A stretch of DNA of 64,000 bases from Craspedostauros australis (GCA_026770025.1 JAMXDE010000006.1:2052001-2116000); one strand, 5' to 3'; shown: positions 1 through 10,512, counted from the stretch's first letter. Translations and numbers: made by a program. Notes: generated from the sequence alone by a model not told the origin.

Positions 1-495
1 GAAAATCGAAGATTTGTTGTTTTGGGTGGTGTCAAGAATTGTTGGCGCGTTTGTTGAGTACTCGTCTGTCTGCCATCCGTTGTTCATTCAACCAATGACA
101 CACACAAACACGCACAACCAACATCACCAATGCGTTGTCTTCGTGCAACGCAACTCTGTTTGGCGATGGCGATGGCGATGGTGACTCCTCCAACAGTGCC
201 GTATCCCTTCACAATTGGTACCACTAACAACAACACAAAACACCAACACAAACAGTCAGACAAGATGACAAAGCATCGACATCCAAGAGGAACTGTGGGA
301 AGGCTCGCCAGTTGCTCCGTACCCTTGACCTACCCGTCCTACGACTATGAGTATTACTATGGAACCTTCCATGAGTACGATCTACTTTGGGAGTTGCCAC
401 AGCCAAGCGTCCAGCCTGATACTCTATTCAAACCTTCGTACAGCCCGTGCGGTCATGACCATCGAAGTTGCTGGAAGAGGACGATGTCAGACTGA
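1..495 (+). repeat. Diverged direct repeat, copy 1
   Basis: This segment matches 8772-9285 in the same orientation, offset by about 8.77 kb, with many substitutions and small indels. Copy 1 begins at or before the window edge. Similarity fades near 490, just inside the Ser/Arg-rich ORF that follows. It contains an open frame from ATG 130 to 495. The most alike peptide stretch is YDYEYxxGTFHEYDLLWE, where copy 2 lacks two codons. A one-base length difference upstream of that stretch puts the two copies in different frames. Across the shared peptide I count more replacement than silent changes, so strong coding constraint is not shown. It may be a duplicated 5' gene end or a noncoding repeat. 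Confidence 0.8.
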
Positions 496-2594
496 TAGCA
501 GAGAAACAAACGGAGACCAAGCAACCGCAACAGACTGACACGAAATTGAAGGCGAACAGGCCCACCAGCGTCGCCAATGAGGCCGACACAACTACAAAAT
601 CAGGTTGTCGTGCAAGTGTCAGCACAGATACACCAAGCAGGGCCAATAGAAGTACAGCACAAGATGCGAAAGCTTCGGCTGTGAAACGATCACGTGCGAA
701 GAGCCTGGACATGCTCGACATGCAAGCTCACGAGATGTCATTCGGCTCCCTTGATTCCAGCAAGTTCAACGACAACAAATCGATACCGGTGCCAAACGCC
801 CCAGATGGACTCAGCTTCGCCACAGCCCCAGCACTCGGCGCAACCAGCGAACGAAGCAGCCAAGACAAGACGAGGCTTGCCCAGAGTCGGAGACGCAGGC
901 CAAGGCCAAGAACGAATTCCAACGGAACGACCAGCAGCGACAAATCGGAGAGCAAGAGTTTGGAATTCTTGAAATTCTCGAAGGATAGACACAACATGCC
1001 AGACACATCAGGCATATCAGACACACCAGACATACCATGCGCGATGAGTGCAGCCAGCACCCCGGCTCTATCTCGAATTGCGACAACGGAGACGTCACGC
1101 AGCAAGAGCCTGGAGCCACTGTCCAATCTGCCAAGTCCCCACGACAGCATCGGCGTTGCGACAAGTGCTGCTGCAACGAACGTTGGGAGAAGCTTCGCGG
1201 CCCCTGTCAGGCCTAGAGGTCGGAGTGCGGCATCTACACCAGCCCCCTTCAGCCGCACACATGAAGAGAGACAACAGTCTTCGTCGTTGAACAAGCGCAG
1301 GTCGACGTTGGCAAGCATCCTCAAGATCAAATCATCATCATTACATGAAGTGTCGTTGACCAATCCTGCCAAATCGAAGCAACGACCATCTCTCGAATCC
1401 CGACCATCGCAATTGGCCGATCTTGCCTTGACTGAAGTATCCGCAAAGGCGTCATCATCACAGTCCAAATCCAAACTCAATATTCAACAGTTCGAACGCG
1501 AACACCAACATGGAGGTGTCTCGGCCGCACCCCAAGCCCCATCCAGTCCTGGAGCCTTGAGTTCGGGAATCGAATTGCAATCGAGCAAGAAGGAACGAGG
1601 GGATCCTTCTCACAACAGATCCGCATGCAGTTCGTTGCGCCCAAGTGAAGACTCAATGCAATGACGTTCACGCGGACGAAGCACGGGTGCTCTGCGCGAG
1701 GCGATCAAGGAAAGGATCTCCAAGGTGCTTGGCAATGGGCCCCGACATCACCACTCCAGCAAAACAAGAGACGTGTCATCACCATCGATATCACCATGGA
1801 TATCACCGTCGCCACGGCATCGGCGGAGAAGCGCACAACACACCAGCGGCAAGCTGCATTCAACATCGTCAAGATCAAAGAGTGTGGAGCATTCGCCATC
1901 ATTGCGTCATCGTCGCGACGGAGCAATTCATACTTCGTCCTCTGGAAGAAGCCGCTGCTCGCCAGCAGCGTGGAGTCGTCGAAGCCCATCCGATCGCTGT
2001 TGTAGAAGAACTGCGCAAGTATCGATGGACTCATCGCCATCATCACGGCGACAACGAACATCTGGCAGTTCGGATGATATGAACGCAGCCTCGAGTTCAC
2101 GCGAAACCAACTCAAATGTGCACTCCACTGGTACTGGTTTGCAACGGCGCAAGGGCTCACCTTCTCGAAAGCATGTCCGAGGAAGTTCGCGAAGACCAAA
2201 TCAACGTGGCCATAGCCAATCGACACCATGTGGCGAAGATCAGCGAAGGAAGTCCTCCGATGAACGATCACCATTGGCGCGACCACGAAGCAGATCAAGA
2301 GGATATCGAAATTGCAGTGTCGAACGGCACAGCAATGAGCGAGATGAAAATGGACGGCATGGCAAGGAACGCCATGGCAAAGAACAACATGGCAACAAAC
2401 GTTCGTCATCACGCGTGGCCCTTCAATCAAATCGCCGTGGACGAAGCAGATCGTCAACTCGCGATGCTGTCTACCATGAGAAGCTGTCTGGCACAAAACC
2501 ACTGCAACTCACACCAAAGAAAGTGGTCAGGAGCAAGTGCGCGTCTCAGTACCGCAATCGCTTGACGAATGGTACCAAAACTCCCACCCTGTGA
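468..2594 (+). CDS. Ser/Arg-rich disordered protein, one in-frame TGA
   Basis: One frame is open from about 459 to 2594 except for a single TGA at 1662-1664. The first part (about 398 residues) is Ser, Thr and Lys rich. The second (about 310 residues) is rich in Arg-Ser and His and resembles RS-domain proteins. A short motif, (S/R)xKS(L/V)(D/E), occurs three times before the TGA (around 690, 950 and 1100) and once after it (around 1875). The RS character resumes directly after the TGA. This argues for one gene broken by a nonsense change, a small intron, read-through or a base error. The first in-frame ATG is at 711, but coding character starts upstream, so a spliced 5' exon (perhaps from ATG 130) is likely. 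No catalytic domain is visible. A role in RNA processing would be a guess from composition alone. Confidence 0.5.
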
Positions 2595-4230
2595 TGCATC
2601 ACGACATGATGGGATGGGATGAGATGGAGGGGCCGCTCCGTATTCGTATCATACTCATAGAGGTATGGTAGATCCACATCCCTGTATGTAATACACCTAC
2701 GAATAGACTGTACTTCTCTACGTATGTTTGGAACAGTACCGCATGCACTATATCTGCTCGTGCAATAGAATGCTGTGATGAAGTCACCAGATGTTTCAAG
2801 AGATTGAAGGGCTGGATACTGCTCCCACGCTGCCTCTGCCTTGTCTGCAACTTGTCTGGTCCGCTCTCTGCGGCACAAACGCACACAGGGATGTTGCTGA
2901 TGTCATTCATTCCCAGATTGGACGTCCGTGGTTCCATCCACACTCCGCCATGAGCATCGTTGTTGGTTCGTTGCACAGACAAAGGACGAATGGCAGCAGC
3001 ATTTTCACAAGCCGTGCGGTCGTCGCCGTGCCGCCAGATTCGCACACAGAGCACTCTACTCGAAGTCACACTGCCAAGCAGATTCAAAGCGACAGTGCCA
3101 ATGCCAGCCAATCCAAGTTTGTGGAAGAGACGATCTACGAAGCGCACATGGCAAACAAGGCAGAGAGAAATGATGGGAAGCCGCGAGGAGCATGATTGCT
3201 GCGCGATTCCATCGACTGTCCGGTATCACGCTATTGTCCTCATCTCACCATGAGTTGCACTCCTGCCATTATGCCAGAACTGCAGTCGAGGCCCTCACCA
3301 AGTCCCAGGAGGAGCAATCACTCGCGGTTACAGCAACAAATGCCAGGGTCACCATCCATGCCGATCTTCGAAGCGACCAGTGCCAGTGTGGCGGAAAGAC
3401 AAGAACCGACGAGACAGCGCAGTCCAAACATCCAGAGAGCTTGACGAGCAAAAGAAGAAACCAACGAACCAACCAACCAACGAGCAACCCCATGCAGAGT
3501 GCGAGTGCCGTATTGCGGATCATGGTTGACACAGAGTTTCATATGGTACAAGAAGCACACGGTCAGCGATCCATGGCCCATGCGCACCGTATACCCATAT
3601 GTCCTCCTTCGTGGTGCTCCCAACTTCGTTCGTGAGGCGGATGTTCCTGTCCATCGCCTCGGTTGAGCATCGATGCTCTGGAAGTCACGAGCCAAGATGG
3701 CGGTGCTTCTGCCTGTGGATAGAACACGCATGGTATTGTATGCTGGTGGTCCGTGCGGCAGGAACAGCGGAGGCGTCACGGTATCGCTCCGCATGTTGAT
3801 TGCTGAAGGTGCCAACTCATCCCAATATGCAATGTGGTGTTGGTTTGATGTGGAGGACTCTTGTTGTTCGCGCGGATGGTGATGGTTGCAATGCGGTGGG
3901 ATGGCAACCAGCCAAATCCCAATGAGATGGGTCGCAACGAACAAAGGCAATCAACAAAGGCAGTCACATTGGTGGCTTCATCGGTGGCTTCATGGTTGTT
4001 CGAGGCATTGGCTCACACCTCAAGTTGGTGCTTGCGATGGCAGGCGGACGAGGGTCAGCGGTCTTGCAGATGCCACGATGACGCAAGCAAGCGTGGGCCA
4101 TGGTGCACATGGTGGTGGCGGCGGTGGTGGCGACGATGACAGCTCTCTCTGTTTCCGAAGACTTTGACGTTGTTTGCTTCGGATTGGTGTTGCGTTGATT
4201 GCGGCCAAACGAGAACTCTGTTGTGGTGCT

Positions 4231-4266
<36 letters not shown>

Positions 4267-4652
4267 TGTTGTTGGTCGCACGCATTTTCGTGATGGATGG
4301 GAACAGAAAGATCCAATCCGCGCGAACCAGACGCGTTTGATCAAGAGAAGGAGACAAACACAGGCAAACAGAAGGAGGAGACCATGCGAACAAGACAACA
4401 GCACACACATCACTCGACCCCATACTCAACCGCATGAACAACAGCCATCGAATTGCCACTCATACTACTATTCATCACACAGCGTATGGTACTCATACTC
4501 ATACTAATACAAGCTGTTGCATACACCACCATCGATATCTCTTCCATAGGCAGCTCCGACCACAGACATCCTCGACAGCCAATCCAACGTAAATCGTCCA
4601 ACGTCCAACGTCTATCGTCCAGCAACCATCGACCATCCACCATCCTCTCAAA
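2595..4652. other. Stretch without a confident gene
   Basis: I see no domain here. On the plus strand one frame from 2707 to 4167 is interrupted only by TGA codons, and pieces such as 3121-3195 look codon-like. TAA and TAG are rare in every frame of this interval, so this is weak evidence. The stretch ends with AC-rich sequence just before the ankyrin gene, probably its promoter and leader. Confidence 0.5.
4230..4268 (+). repeat. (TTTC)n microsatellite
   Basis: About ten tandem TTTC units, visible directly. It lies roughly 400 bp upstream of the ankyrin gene start and in no recognised exon. Confidence 0.9.
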
Positions 4653-6659
4653 ATGCCGAATGTCACAGACCAACAACTCATTGATGCTGCCATAGCAGGT
4701 CACTTGTCAGTGTTGAAGGAGTGGAAGAAGCAGAACAAGACGCAGAATGAAAGAGTTAATGTGAACAAGGTTACAGACAGCTTTGGTTGCACTCCCCTTC
4801 ATTGGGCATGCTACAACGGCCACCTGGAGTGTGTCAAGTACCTCATCGAATCATGTGAGGCGGACATCAACTGCAAAAACAACAATGGTGACACTCCCCT
4901 TCATCTGGCATGCTACAACGGCCACCTGGAGTGTGTCAAGTACCTCATCGAATCATGTGAGGCGGACATCAACTGCAAAAACAACAATGGTTCCACTCCC
5001 CTTCATCTGGCATGCTGGAACGGCCACCTGGAGTGTGTCAAGTACCTCATCGAATCATGTGAGGCGGACATCAACTGCAAAAACAACAATGGTGACACTC
5101 CCCTTCATCAGGCATGCTGGAACGGCCACCTGGAGTGTGTCAAGTACCTCATCGAATCATGTGAGGCGGACATCAACTGCAAAAACAACAATGGTGACAC
5201 TCCCCTTCATCTAGCATGCTACAACGGCCACCTGGAGTGTGTCAAGTACCTCATCGAATCATGTGAGGCGGACATCAACTGCAAAAACAACAATGGTTTC
5301 ACTCCCCTTCATCAGGCATGCTGGAACGGCCACCTGGAGTGTGTCAAGTACCTCATCGAATCATGTGAGGCAGACATCAACTGCAAAGACAACTCTGGTG
5401 ACACTCCCCTTCATCTGGCATGCTACAACGGCCACCTGGAGTGTGTCAAGTACCTCATCGAATCATGTGAGGCGGACATCAACTGCAAAAACAACAATGG
5501 TGACACTCCCCTTCATCTGGCATGCTACAACGGCCACCTGGAGTGTGTCAAGTACCTCATCGAATCATGTGAGGCGGACATCAACTGCAAAAACAACAAT
5601 GGTTTCACTCCCCTTCATCAGGCATGCTACAACGGCCACCTGGAGTGTGTCAAGTACCTCATCGAATCATGTGAGGCGGACATCAACTGCAAAAACAACA
5701 ATGGTTCCACTCCCCTTCATCTGGCATGCTACAACGGCCACCTGGAGTGTGTCAAGTACCTCATCGAATCATGTGAGGCGGACATCAACTGCAAAAACAA
5801 CAATGGTTCCACTCCCCTTCATCTGGCATGCTACAACGGCCACCTGGAGTGTGTCAAGTACCTCATCGAATCATGTGAGGCGGACATCAACTGCAAAAAC
5901 AACAATGGTTTCACTCCCCTTCATCAGGCATGCTGGAACGGCCACCTGGAGTGTGTCAAGTACCTCATCGAATCATGTGAGGCGGACATCAACTGCAAAA
6001 ACAACAATGGTGACACTCCCCTTCATCTGGCATGCTACAACGGCCACCTGGAGTGTGTCAAGTACCTCATCGAATCATGTGAGGCGGACATCAACTGCAA
6101 AAACAACAATGGTTTCACTCCCCTTCATCAGGCATGCTGGAACGGCCACCTGGAGTGTGTCAAGTACCTCATCGAATCATGTGAGGCGGACATCAACTGC
6201 AAAAACAACAATGGTTACACTCCCCTTCACTGGGCATGCTGGAACGGCCACCTGGAGTGTGTCAAGTACCTCATTGAATCATGTGAGGCGGACATCAACT
6301 GCAAAGCCAACAATGGTTCCACTCCCCTTCATTTGGCATGCCACAACGGCCAGCTGGAGTGTATCGAGTCCCTCATTAGAGGACTTTCGCCTTCAGTTCA
6401 CCCACAACTGCAACAACTGCAGCAATGCTTACAACAAAACGAACAAGCAAATGAACCACCACAAGAACAGTTGAGACAGCAGTTGAAGCGAAAGAAGCAA
6501 GAGAATGAACACAAACACAGCAGCCACAAGAGGACCAACATCAGCATTGAAGAAGACAGCTCAGATCCTTTTAAACTGGGAACAGGACAGACAACATCTT
6601 CTTGTGTGGACAGGGCGACGAACAGCAACGAATCAAAGCAAACACTCAAGTCCTCATGA
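4653..6659 (+). CDS. Ankyrin-repeat protein, highly homogenised array
   Basis: ATG at 4653 opens a 668-residue frame. Residues 1-45 are a leader (MPNVTDQQLIDAA). They are followed by fifteen 34-residue ankyrin repeats that are almost identical, then a diverged sixteenth repeat. A Gln- and Lys-rich tail (about residues 580-668) follows. The consensus xTPLHxACxNGHLECVKYL is a typical ankyrin helix-turn-helix. Variation is nearly confined to three codons per repeat: G-x-T (D, S, F, Y or C), LH-x-A (L, Q or W) and AC-x-NG (Y, W or H). Ankyrin solenoids bind proteins, but the partner is unknown. The stop at 6659 is probably not the true protein end, because a BTB domain continues in other frames from about 6575. 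Signal-peptide and membrane segments are absent, so the protein is probably intracellular. Confidence 0.85.
   Translation: MPNVTDQQLIDAAIAGHLSVLKEWKKQNKTQNERVNVNKVTDSFGCTPLHWACYNGHLECVKYLIESCEADINCKNNNGDTPLHLACYNGHLECVKYLIESCEADINCKNNNGSTPLHLACWNGHLECVKYLIESCEADINCKNNNGDTPLHQACWNGHLECVKYLIESCEADINCKNNNGDTPLHLACYNGHLECVKYLIESCEADINCKNNNGFTPLHQACWNGHLECVKYLIESCEADINCKDNSGDTPLHLACYNGHLECVKYLIESCEADINCKNNNGDTPLHLACYNGHLECVKYLIESCEADINCKNNNGFTPLHQACYNGHLECVKYLIESCEADINCKNNNGSTPLHLACYNGHLECVKYLIESCEADINCKNNNGSTPLHLACYNGHLECVKYLIESCEADINCKNNNGFTPLHQACWNGHLECVKYLIESCEADINCKNNNGDTPLHLACYNGHLECVKYLIESCEADINCKNNNGFTPLHQACWNGHLECVKYLIESCEADINCKNNNGYTPLHWACWNGHLECVKYLIESCEADINCKANNGSTPLHLACHNGQLECIESLIRGLSPSVHPQLQQLQQCLQQNEQANEPPQEQLRQQLKRKKQENEHKHSSHKRTNISIEEDSSDPFKLGTGQTTSSCVDRATNSNESKQTLKSS
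4791..6320 (+). repeat. 15 x 102-bp ankyrin minisatellite
   Basis: The sequence ACTCCCCTTCA recurs every 102 bp: at 4791, 4893 and so on to 6321. That makes fifteen full units plus a partial sixteenth. Outside three variable codons and the NNNG linker, I see only scattered changes: one silent change each in repeats 5, 6 and 15, and altered linkers after repeats 6 and 15. This pattern implies recent amplification or gene conversion with change tolerated or favoured at the three codons. Confidence 0.97.
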
Positions 6660-7410
6660 TCAATGTCCCCTCCATTGAGACACTGATCGACAAAGGAATC
6701 CAACATCAGCACGCGAATGATGGCACCGAAGACTACGTGGCCCCATCCAAACAACCATCCCTCTTCCCAACCTTCAACCAAACCATGTCCGATACGTCCT
6801 CCAATGCATCTACACAGGCGAGAAATCCTTCAATGACAGCGCTCGTGACAACGCCGCCGCTCATGTCGGCGCTCACGCCAACGCTCACCACGATACAGAT
6901 GCCTCTCACCAGCCAACTCCCATCCTCACTGGACAGGATGATCTGCAACAGCTGATCCTTGTGGCCAACGAGTTCGGCTTCTGGCGACTCAAGCTTGTTC
7001 TTGAAGTGGAGTTGGCCCGCAAGCGTCTCACAGAGGACACCATGATAGATGTGTTGATATTCGCTCATCAGCACAACTGCGTGGTGTTGAAGGATGCAGC
7101 AATGAGAGTGACAGCTGAAAGTGAGAAGGATACGTTCACTCATCTAGATTTAAGCAAACTAAGTCTACAACCTCAACTGATGGGAGGCATTCGTGTCCTC
7201 CGCAATGGGGGAGCGGAGAGTGATGGTACTGATGATGAGTACAGTCATATGTCCATGATGGACCTGTACAAGGTTGTTGATGAGGACAAGGGTACAGTAG
7301 AAGGGGATTCATACATGGATCGGGTGACATTGGTGGACTTCGTCCGCTCTATGACTACCAAATCATCCAAAATGATTGAGACGGACGGTGCTGCTGGAGA
7401 AGAGGAGTGA
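6575..7410 (+). CDS. BTB/POZ domain region, out of frame with ankyrin ORF
   Basis: Two frames together show a BTB/POZ fold. One (about 6575-6720) carries DNIFLCG and VLMINVPSIETLI, resembling the first strands and first helix. A second (6721-7410) carries TTIPLPNLQP, VRYVLQCIYTGE, LQQLILVANEFGFWRLK and AHQHNCVVLKDAAMRV, the classic second half of the domain. Neither is in frame with the ankyrin ORF that ends at 6659. Ankyrin-BTB fusions are well known, often as substrate adaptors for cullin-3 ubiquitin ligases, so one ankyrin-BTB gene is the simplest reading. Small introns, one-base errors or real decay could explain the frame changes. A Ser/Asp-rich tail follows the domain. The insert between IYTGE and LQQLI is longer than usual and rich in Ala and His. 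Confidence 0.6.
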
Positions 7411-7444
7411 AGCGCCACACCAGACCATGCCATACCAGAAGTTT

Positions 7445-8520
7445 TCAAGAATTGGACGCACGACGGAATTGAGTTGATGGATAAAAATAGTCGTCAGAAT
7501 AGTCATTAGGATAGAATCTGTGAAAGGAGCTGGAGCAACTTGAGATCCAATCATTGAATGGTGCGTCCGGCATGCCTTCACCGTCGCCTTTGGTGATCCA
7601 TGCGGCATGCTGCTCTATCCACTCCCGTATCGTTCGCAGCACGGTCTGGCTAAACCGCGAGATACGCATGATCTTCTGTGCATGAATTGCAGATGATCCC
7701 GGTTGGCGTACGGCACGTTGCTGTGCAGCATCATTGGTCAATGTGACATGAAGAAGACAGTCCAGCCACTGCTGTTGTCATGGTGGTCGTCGATGCTGAT
7801 CCTATGGTTTCCGCGTCCGTTGGTGTCGATGATGTGGAAGGAGTTGTGTGAGAAACGATGGCGGACCTCGCAGGCATCATGCACGCTTTGTAGGACTCAA
7901 ATCCAACTTGATGAAGTGAAGCGTATTGTGACAGTTAGCTTCTTGTTGTTGGTGCTGCTGCTGCAGTTCATGCATGATGTCGCGCAGTGCACAAGCGCAT
8001 TCCAGCTGCTGCATGGTTTTCGATATGGCCAACAAAGATGACGAGCAATGGGAGAAGTTTCCGACGTAATTGCACACAATTTCTTTCATTTGTCGATCTG
8101 AAAAGACAGTGCCTCTGTCTCATCGTTTGCGGTTTGTGGTGGCGACGTATCGCTTCGAGCATTGGTATGAACAGGCGTGGCTGGTTATGGTGTGTGTAGT
8201 GGGGACTGAGGAACATCTCCGAACTGATGGCTCTGTTGGTCTCGGGAAAAGTCGCTGCGTCCAATCTCACAGATGCATCCGTCCAAAATGTGCTGAATCT
8301 CCGTTTCAGACAGTGCATTGGACGTTTATGTGCGTGCGCGCGGCTGCTGATGACTTGAATCCAGACCGCACCATGGGCCATGACATGTCTTGCCGTTGTC
8401 GTTCGCACTGTCGTTCGCACTGTTGTTGGCGCTGCCATTTCCCATGCCCCAAGATCTTCTCTAATCCGGAGCAGTTTGTGTGATATCTTCCTTTCTGATG
8501 TCGCTGAGTGATGCGACAAG
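7445..8520 (-). pseudogene. Possible broken or multi-exon gene, unrecognised
   Basis: Several minus-strand stretches look codon-like but lie in different frames: ALSETEIQHILDGCICEIGR near 8290, a Cys/Gln-rich segment at 7877-8089 (starting MKEIVCNYVGNFSH), RISIDDHHDNSSGWTVFF near 7780, and ISRFSQTVLRTIREWIEQH near 7650. I cannot link them with clear GT-AG junctions or to a family. They may be exons of one gene, remnants, or chance open frames, which are common here because TA-containing stops are rare. Confidence 0.25.
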
Positions 8521-8771
8521 TTTGAGATCGCTGTTCATCACTGCTCGTCATTCATCATCGGCATCATCGTCTCTTGCCATGGTCGCCTTCGTTGATTCTG
8601 GTTGGCGTGCCATATTTGCGCAGCCGCCGCTTGCTTGATTACTTCATTACTTCATTGGAGGATGTCTCAGTGTTGGCTGATACCTCCATCAATGCAAACA
8701 TAGTCATGCCATTTCATCACTCTTGCTCTCTCTCTCTCTTGTTGTGTTGATGTTGTTGGATGGATCATTGT
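8521..8771. other. Short noncoding stretch
   Basis: No gene is visible. A short CT-rich run lies near 8724-8739. The second copy of the 500-bp repeat begins directly after. Confidence 0.5.
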
Positions 8772-9285
8772 GCAAAATCGAAGATTCGTTGTTTCGGGTG
8801 CTGTCGAGAATTTTTGGCGCGTTTGGTGGGCACTCGTCTGTTTGCCGTCCGTAGTTCAATCAACTGATGACACACACACGCACTCACGACCAACATCACC
8901 AATGCGTTATCTTCGTGCAACGCAACTCTGTTCGACGATGGCGATGGCGATGGCGACCCCTCCAATGACGCCGCATCCCTTCACATTGGTACCACCACCA
9001 CCAACACAAACAATCAGACAAACAATCAGACAAGCAATCAGACAAACAATCAGACAAGATGATGAGTCGTCGACATCCAAGAGGAACTGTGGGAAGGCCC
9101 GCCAGTTGCTCCGCACCTTGACCCACCCATCGTACGACTATGAGTATGGAACCTTCCATGAGCACGATCTACTCTGGGAGATGCCACAGCAAAGCGTCCA
9201 GCCTGGTGCTCTGTTCGAACCTTCGTGCGGCCATGACGATTGAAGTTGCTGGAAGAGGACGGTATCAGACCGCAGAGTCCGTACG
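8772..9285 (+). repeat. Diverged direct repeat, copy 2
   Basis: This is the same-orientation partner of 1-495. Differences include an expanded CAGACAAACAAT-type stretch near 9008-9058, loss of six bases in the YDYEY stretch, and a one-base deletion that changes frame just upstream of it. Downstream sequence is unrelated to that of copy 1: a different candidate coding region at 9352-9688 instead of the Ser/Arg-rich ORF. Two loci therefore appear to share a 5' segment and differ in the rest. Confidence 0.8.
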
Positions 9286-9351
9286 CTGCCGTGGAAGGCA
9301 CACATCCACGCACATGCACACACGTGCACACACATCGTCAGCATGCCATAA

Positions 9352-9688
9352 TCAGAATACCGGCAGAACACAGCAGTCGCAAACCCGGCATCGCTCAGTG
9401 CAGCGACAGACTTTGAGGATCGCAACATCCTGCGCGTGAGCATCAAGGTTGCGAAGTTGCTGAAACAAGTGTTGCCGATGACATACGACGCCGCATTTCG
9501 CAGCATATATTGCATCGACCAACTGCAACAACGGGTCCGGCGTGAATCAAGCCAGTGCCACTGAATCCCTCATGTATCAAAGCCCAACTGCCACAGACGA
9601 AGCTGGCGCCAGCGCCGATGGCAGGGTGGGAATCCAGTGGTGGAATGAAGAAGAACCCGATGCGGGAAGTGCGCCAAAGGCGCCTTGA
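9352..9688 (+). CDS. Candidate exon(s) downstream of repeat copy 2
   Basis: Two successive frames have protein-like composition. The first (9352-9564) includes ATDFEDRNILRVSIKVAKLL and MTYDAAFRSIYCIDQLQQ, predicted helical. The second (about 9520-9688) includes SATESLMYQSPTATDEAGA and GIQWWNEEEPDAGSAPKAP before TGA. The switch occurs within about 45 bp, too short for a normal intron between them, so a one-base error or decay is possible. The family is not recognised. Placement 3' of repeat copy 2 suggests that this is the body of the gene whose 5' end lies in the repeat. Confidence 0.35.
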
Positions 9689-10244
9689 GGTATAATACGT
9701 ACGGCCTAGTCGTATGGTGGTTGGCAGAGGAGACCGAGACGTTCCCGTGAGGCTTGCTTCTGCATCCCACGAACAACGCGTGGTCAATCGCAATGCTGTG
9801 CTCACAAACCGCACGATGAATGAGAGTACTGCACGCGTACCAGCGTGGTGTTCACTGATCCTGTTAGAGCACACAAGTGTGATAGAGCAGTATTGTATTG
9901 TATTGTATGATACTATGCCATGCTACGCTATCCTGTGCTACATAGTACGATACTATGCCACCTTCTGTTGCAGAGCATACTTATACATATTGCAGATCGC
10001 ATGGTGTCCGTAAACAGTGTATCTCGTGACCTCTCCCCAATCGCCGTGGCGCCGTGTATTTGTGTTGCTTCCTTTTTCGGTGCGGGTTTGTGTCCGTTCA
10101 TCCATTCTGTGCGATCTCATGACGGAAATTTTGGATGCTTGCGAAGATTGCTGACCTTCGTCAGCAAATCGGAGACAGAGGCTTCGCTCTCTCTCTCTCT
10201 CTGACGAGAGGAATGAACTGGGGTGCGAGTTCCACGTGCATCAG
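9689..10244. other. Stretch without a recognised gene
   Basis: I see AT-richer sequence with short echoes of TACTATGCCA near 9910-9960 and a CT run at 10189-10202. No coding region is convincing on either strand. Confidence 0.5.
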
Positions 10245-10439
10245 AGAGTGGTTCCACTAGAGCAGTTCATTTCTTTCTGCAGGATCAAAGAAAAATGAAA
10301 CTTCTCTGTGTGGTACTCCCTGCCAACAGAGAGAGAGTCATTCGTCGCGCGTCGATCGTCGAGGAGAGATGCGTGACTGTACGAGAACAATTTGGCGCCG
10401 TCAAGCGTTGGTAAAATTGTGCGTTGGTGCAAAAGGAGG

Positions 10440-10512
10440 TGCTTTGACCGTGAATCGAACACGGGGCCTCAAGATCTTCAGTCTTGCGCTCTCCCAACTG
10501 AGCTATCAAAGC
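10440..10512 (-). tRNA. tRNA-Phe (GAA)
   Basis: The 73-nt cloverleaf reads from 10512 down. The 7-bp acceptor stem pairs GCTTTGA with TCAAAGC, the D stem GCTC with GAGC, and the anticodon stem CAAGA with TCTTG around loop CTGAAGA (anticodon GAA). The T arm is CCGTG-TTCGATT-CACGG. There is no intron and the discriminator base is A. A TTTT run lies at 10434-10431, a plausible pol III terminator. The internal B box is GTTCGATTC. Confidence 0.97.

Noticed and set aside
2707-4167. A plus frame of nearly 490 codons interrupted only by TGA, suggesting TGA is a sense codon
   Set aside because: TAA and TAG are rare in all frames of this interval, so TGA-only interruption is expected by chance. Confident genes elsewhere end in TGA (TOP6A, the 33761 gene).
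4791-6320. CRISPR-like or satellite array
   Set aside because: Units are contiguous with no spacers, keep a reading frame and encode ankyrin repeats.
5239-6474. 411-residue alternative frame (SSTSSNHVRRTSTAK repeats)
   Set aside because: A periodic shadow of the ankyrin array. It lacks fold character, while the ankyrin frame is recognisable.
1-9285. The 500-bp direct repeats as ends of a mobile element
   Set aside because: No transposase, integrase or reverse transcriptase lies between them, no target-site duplication is visible, and the interior holds host-type genes.
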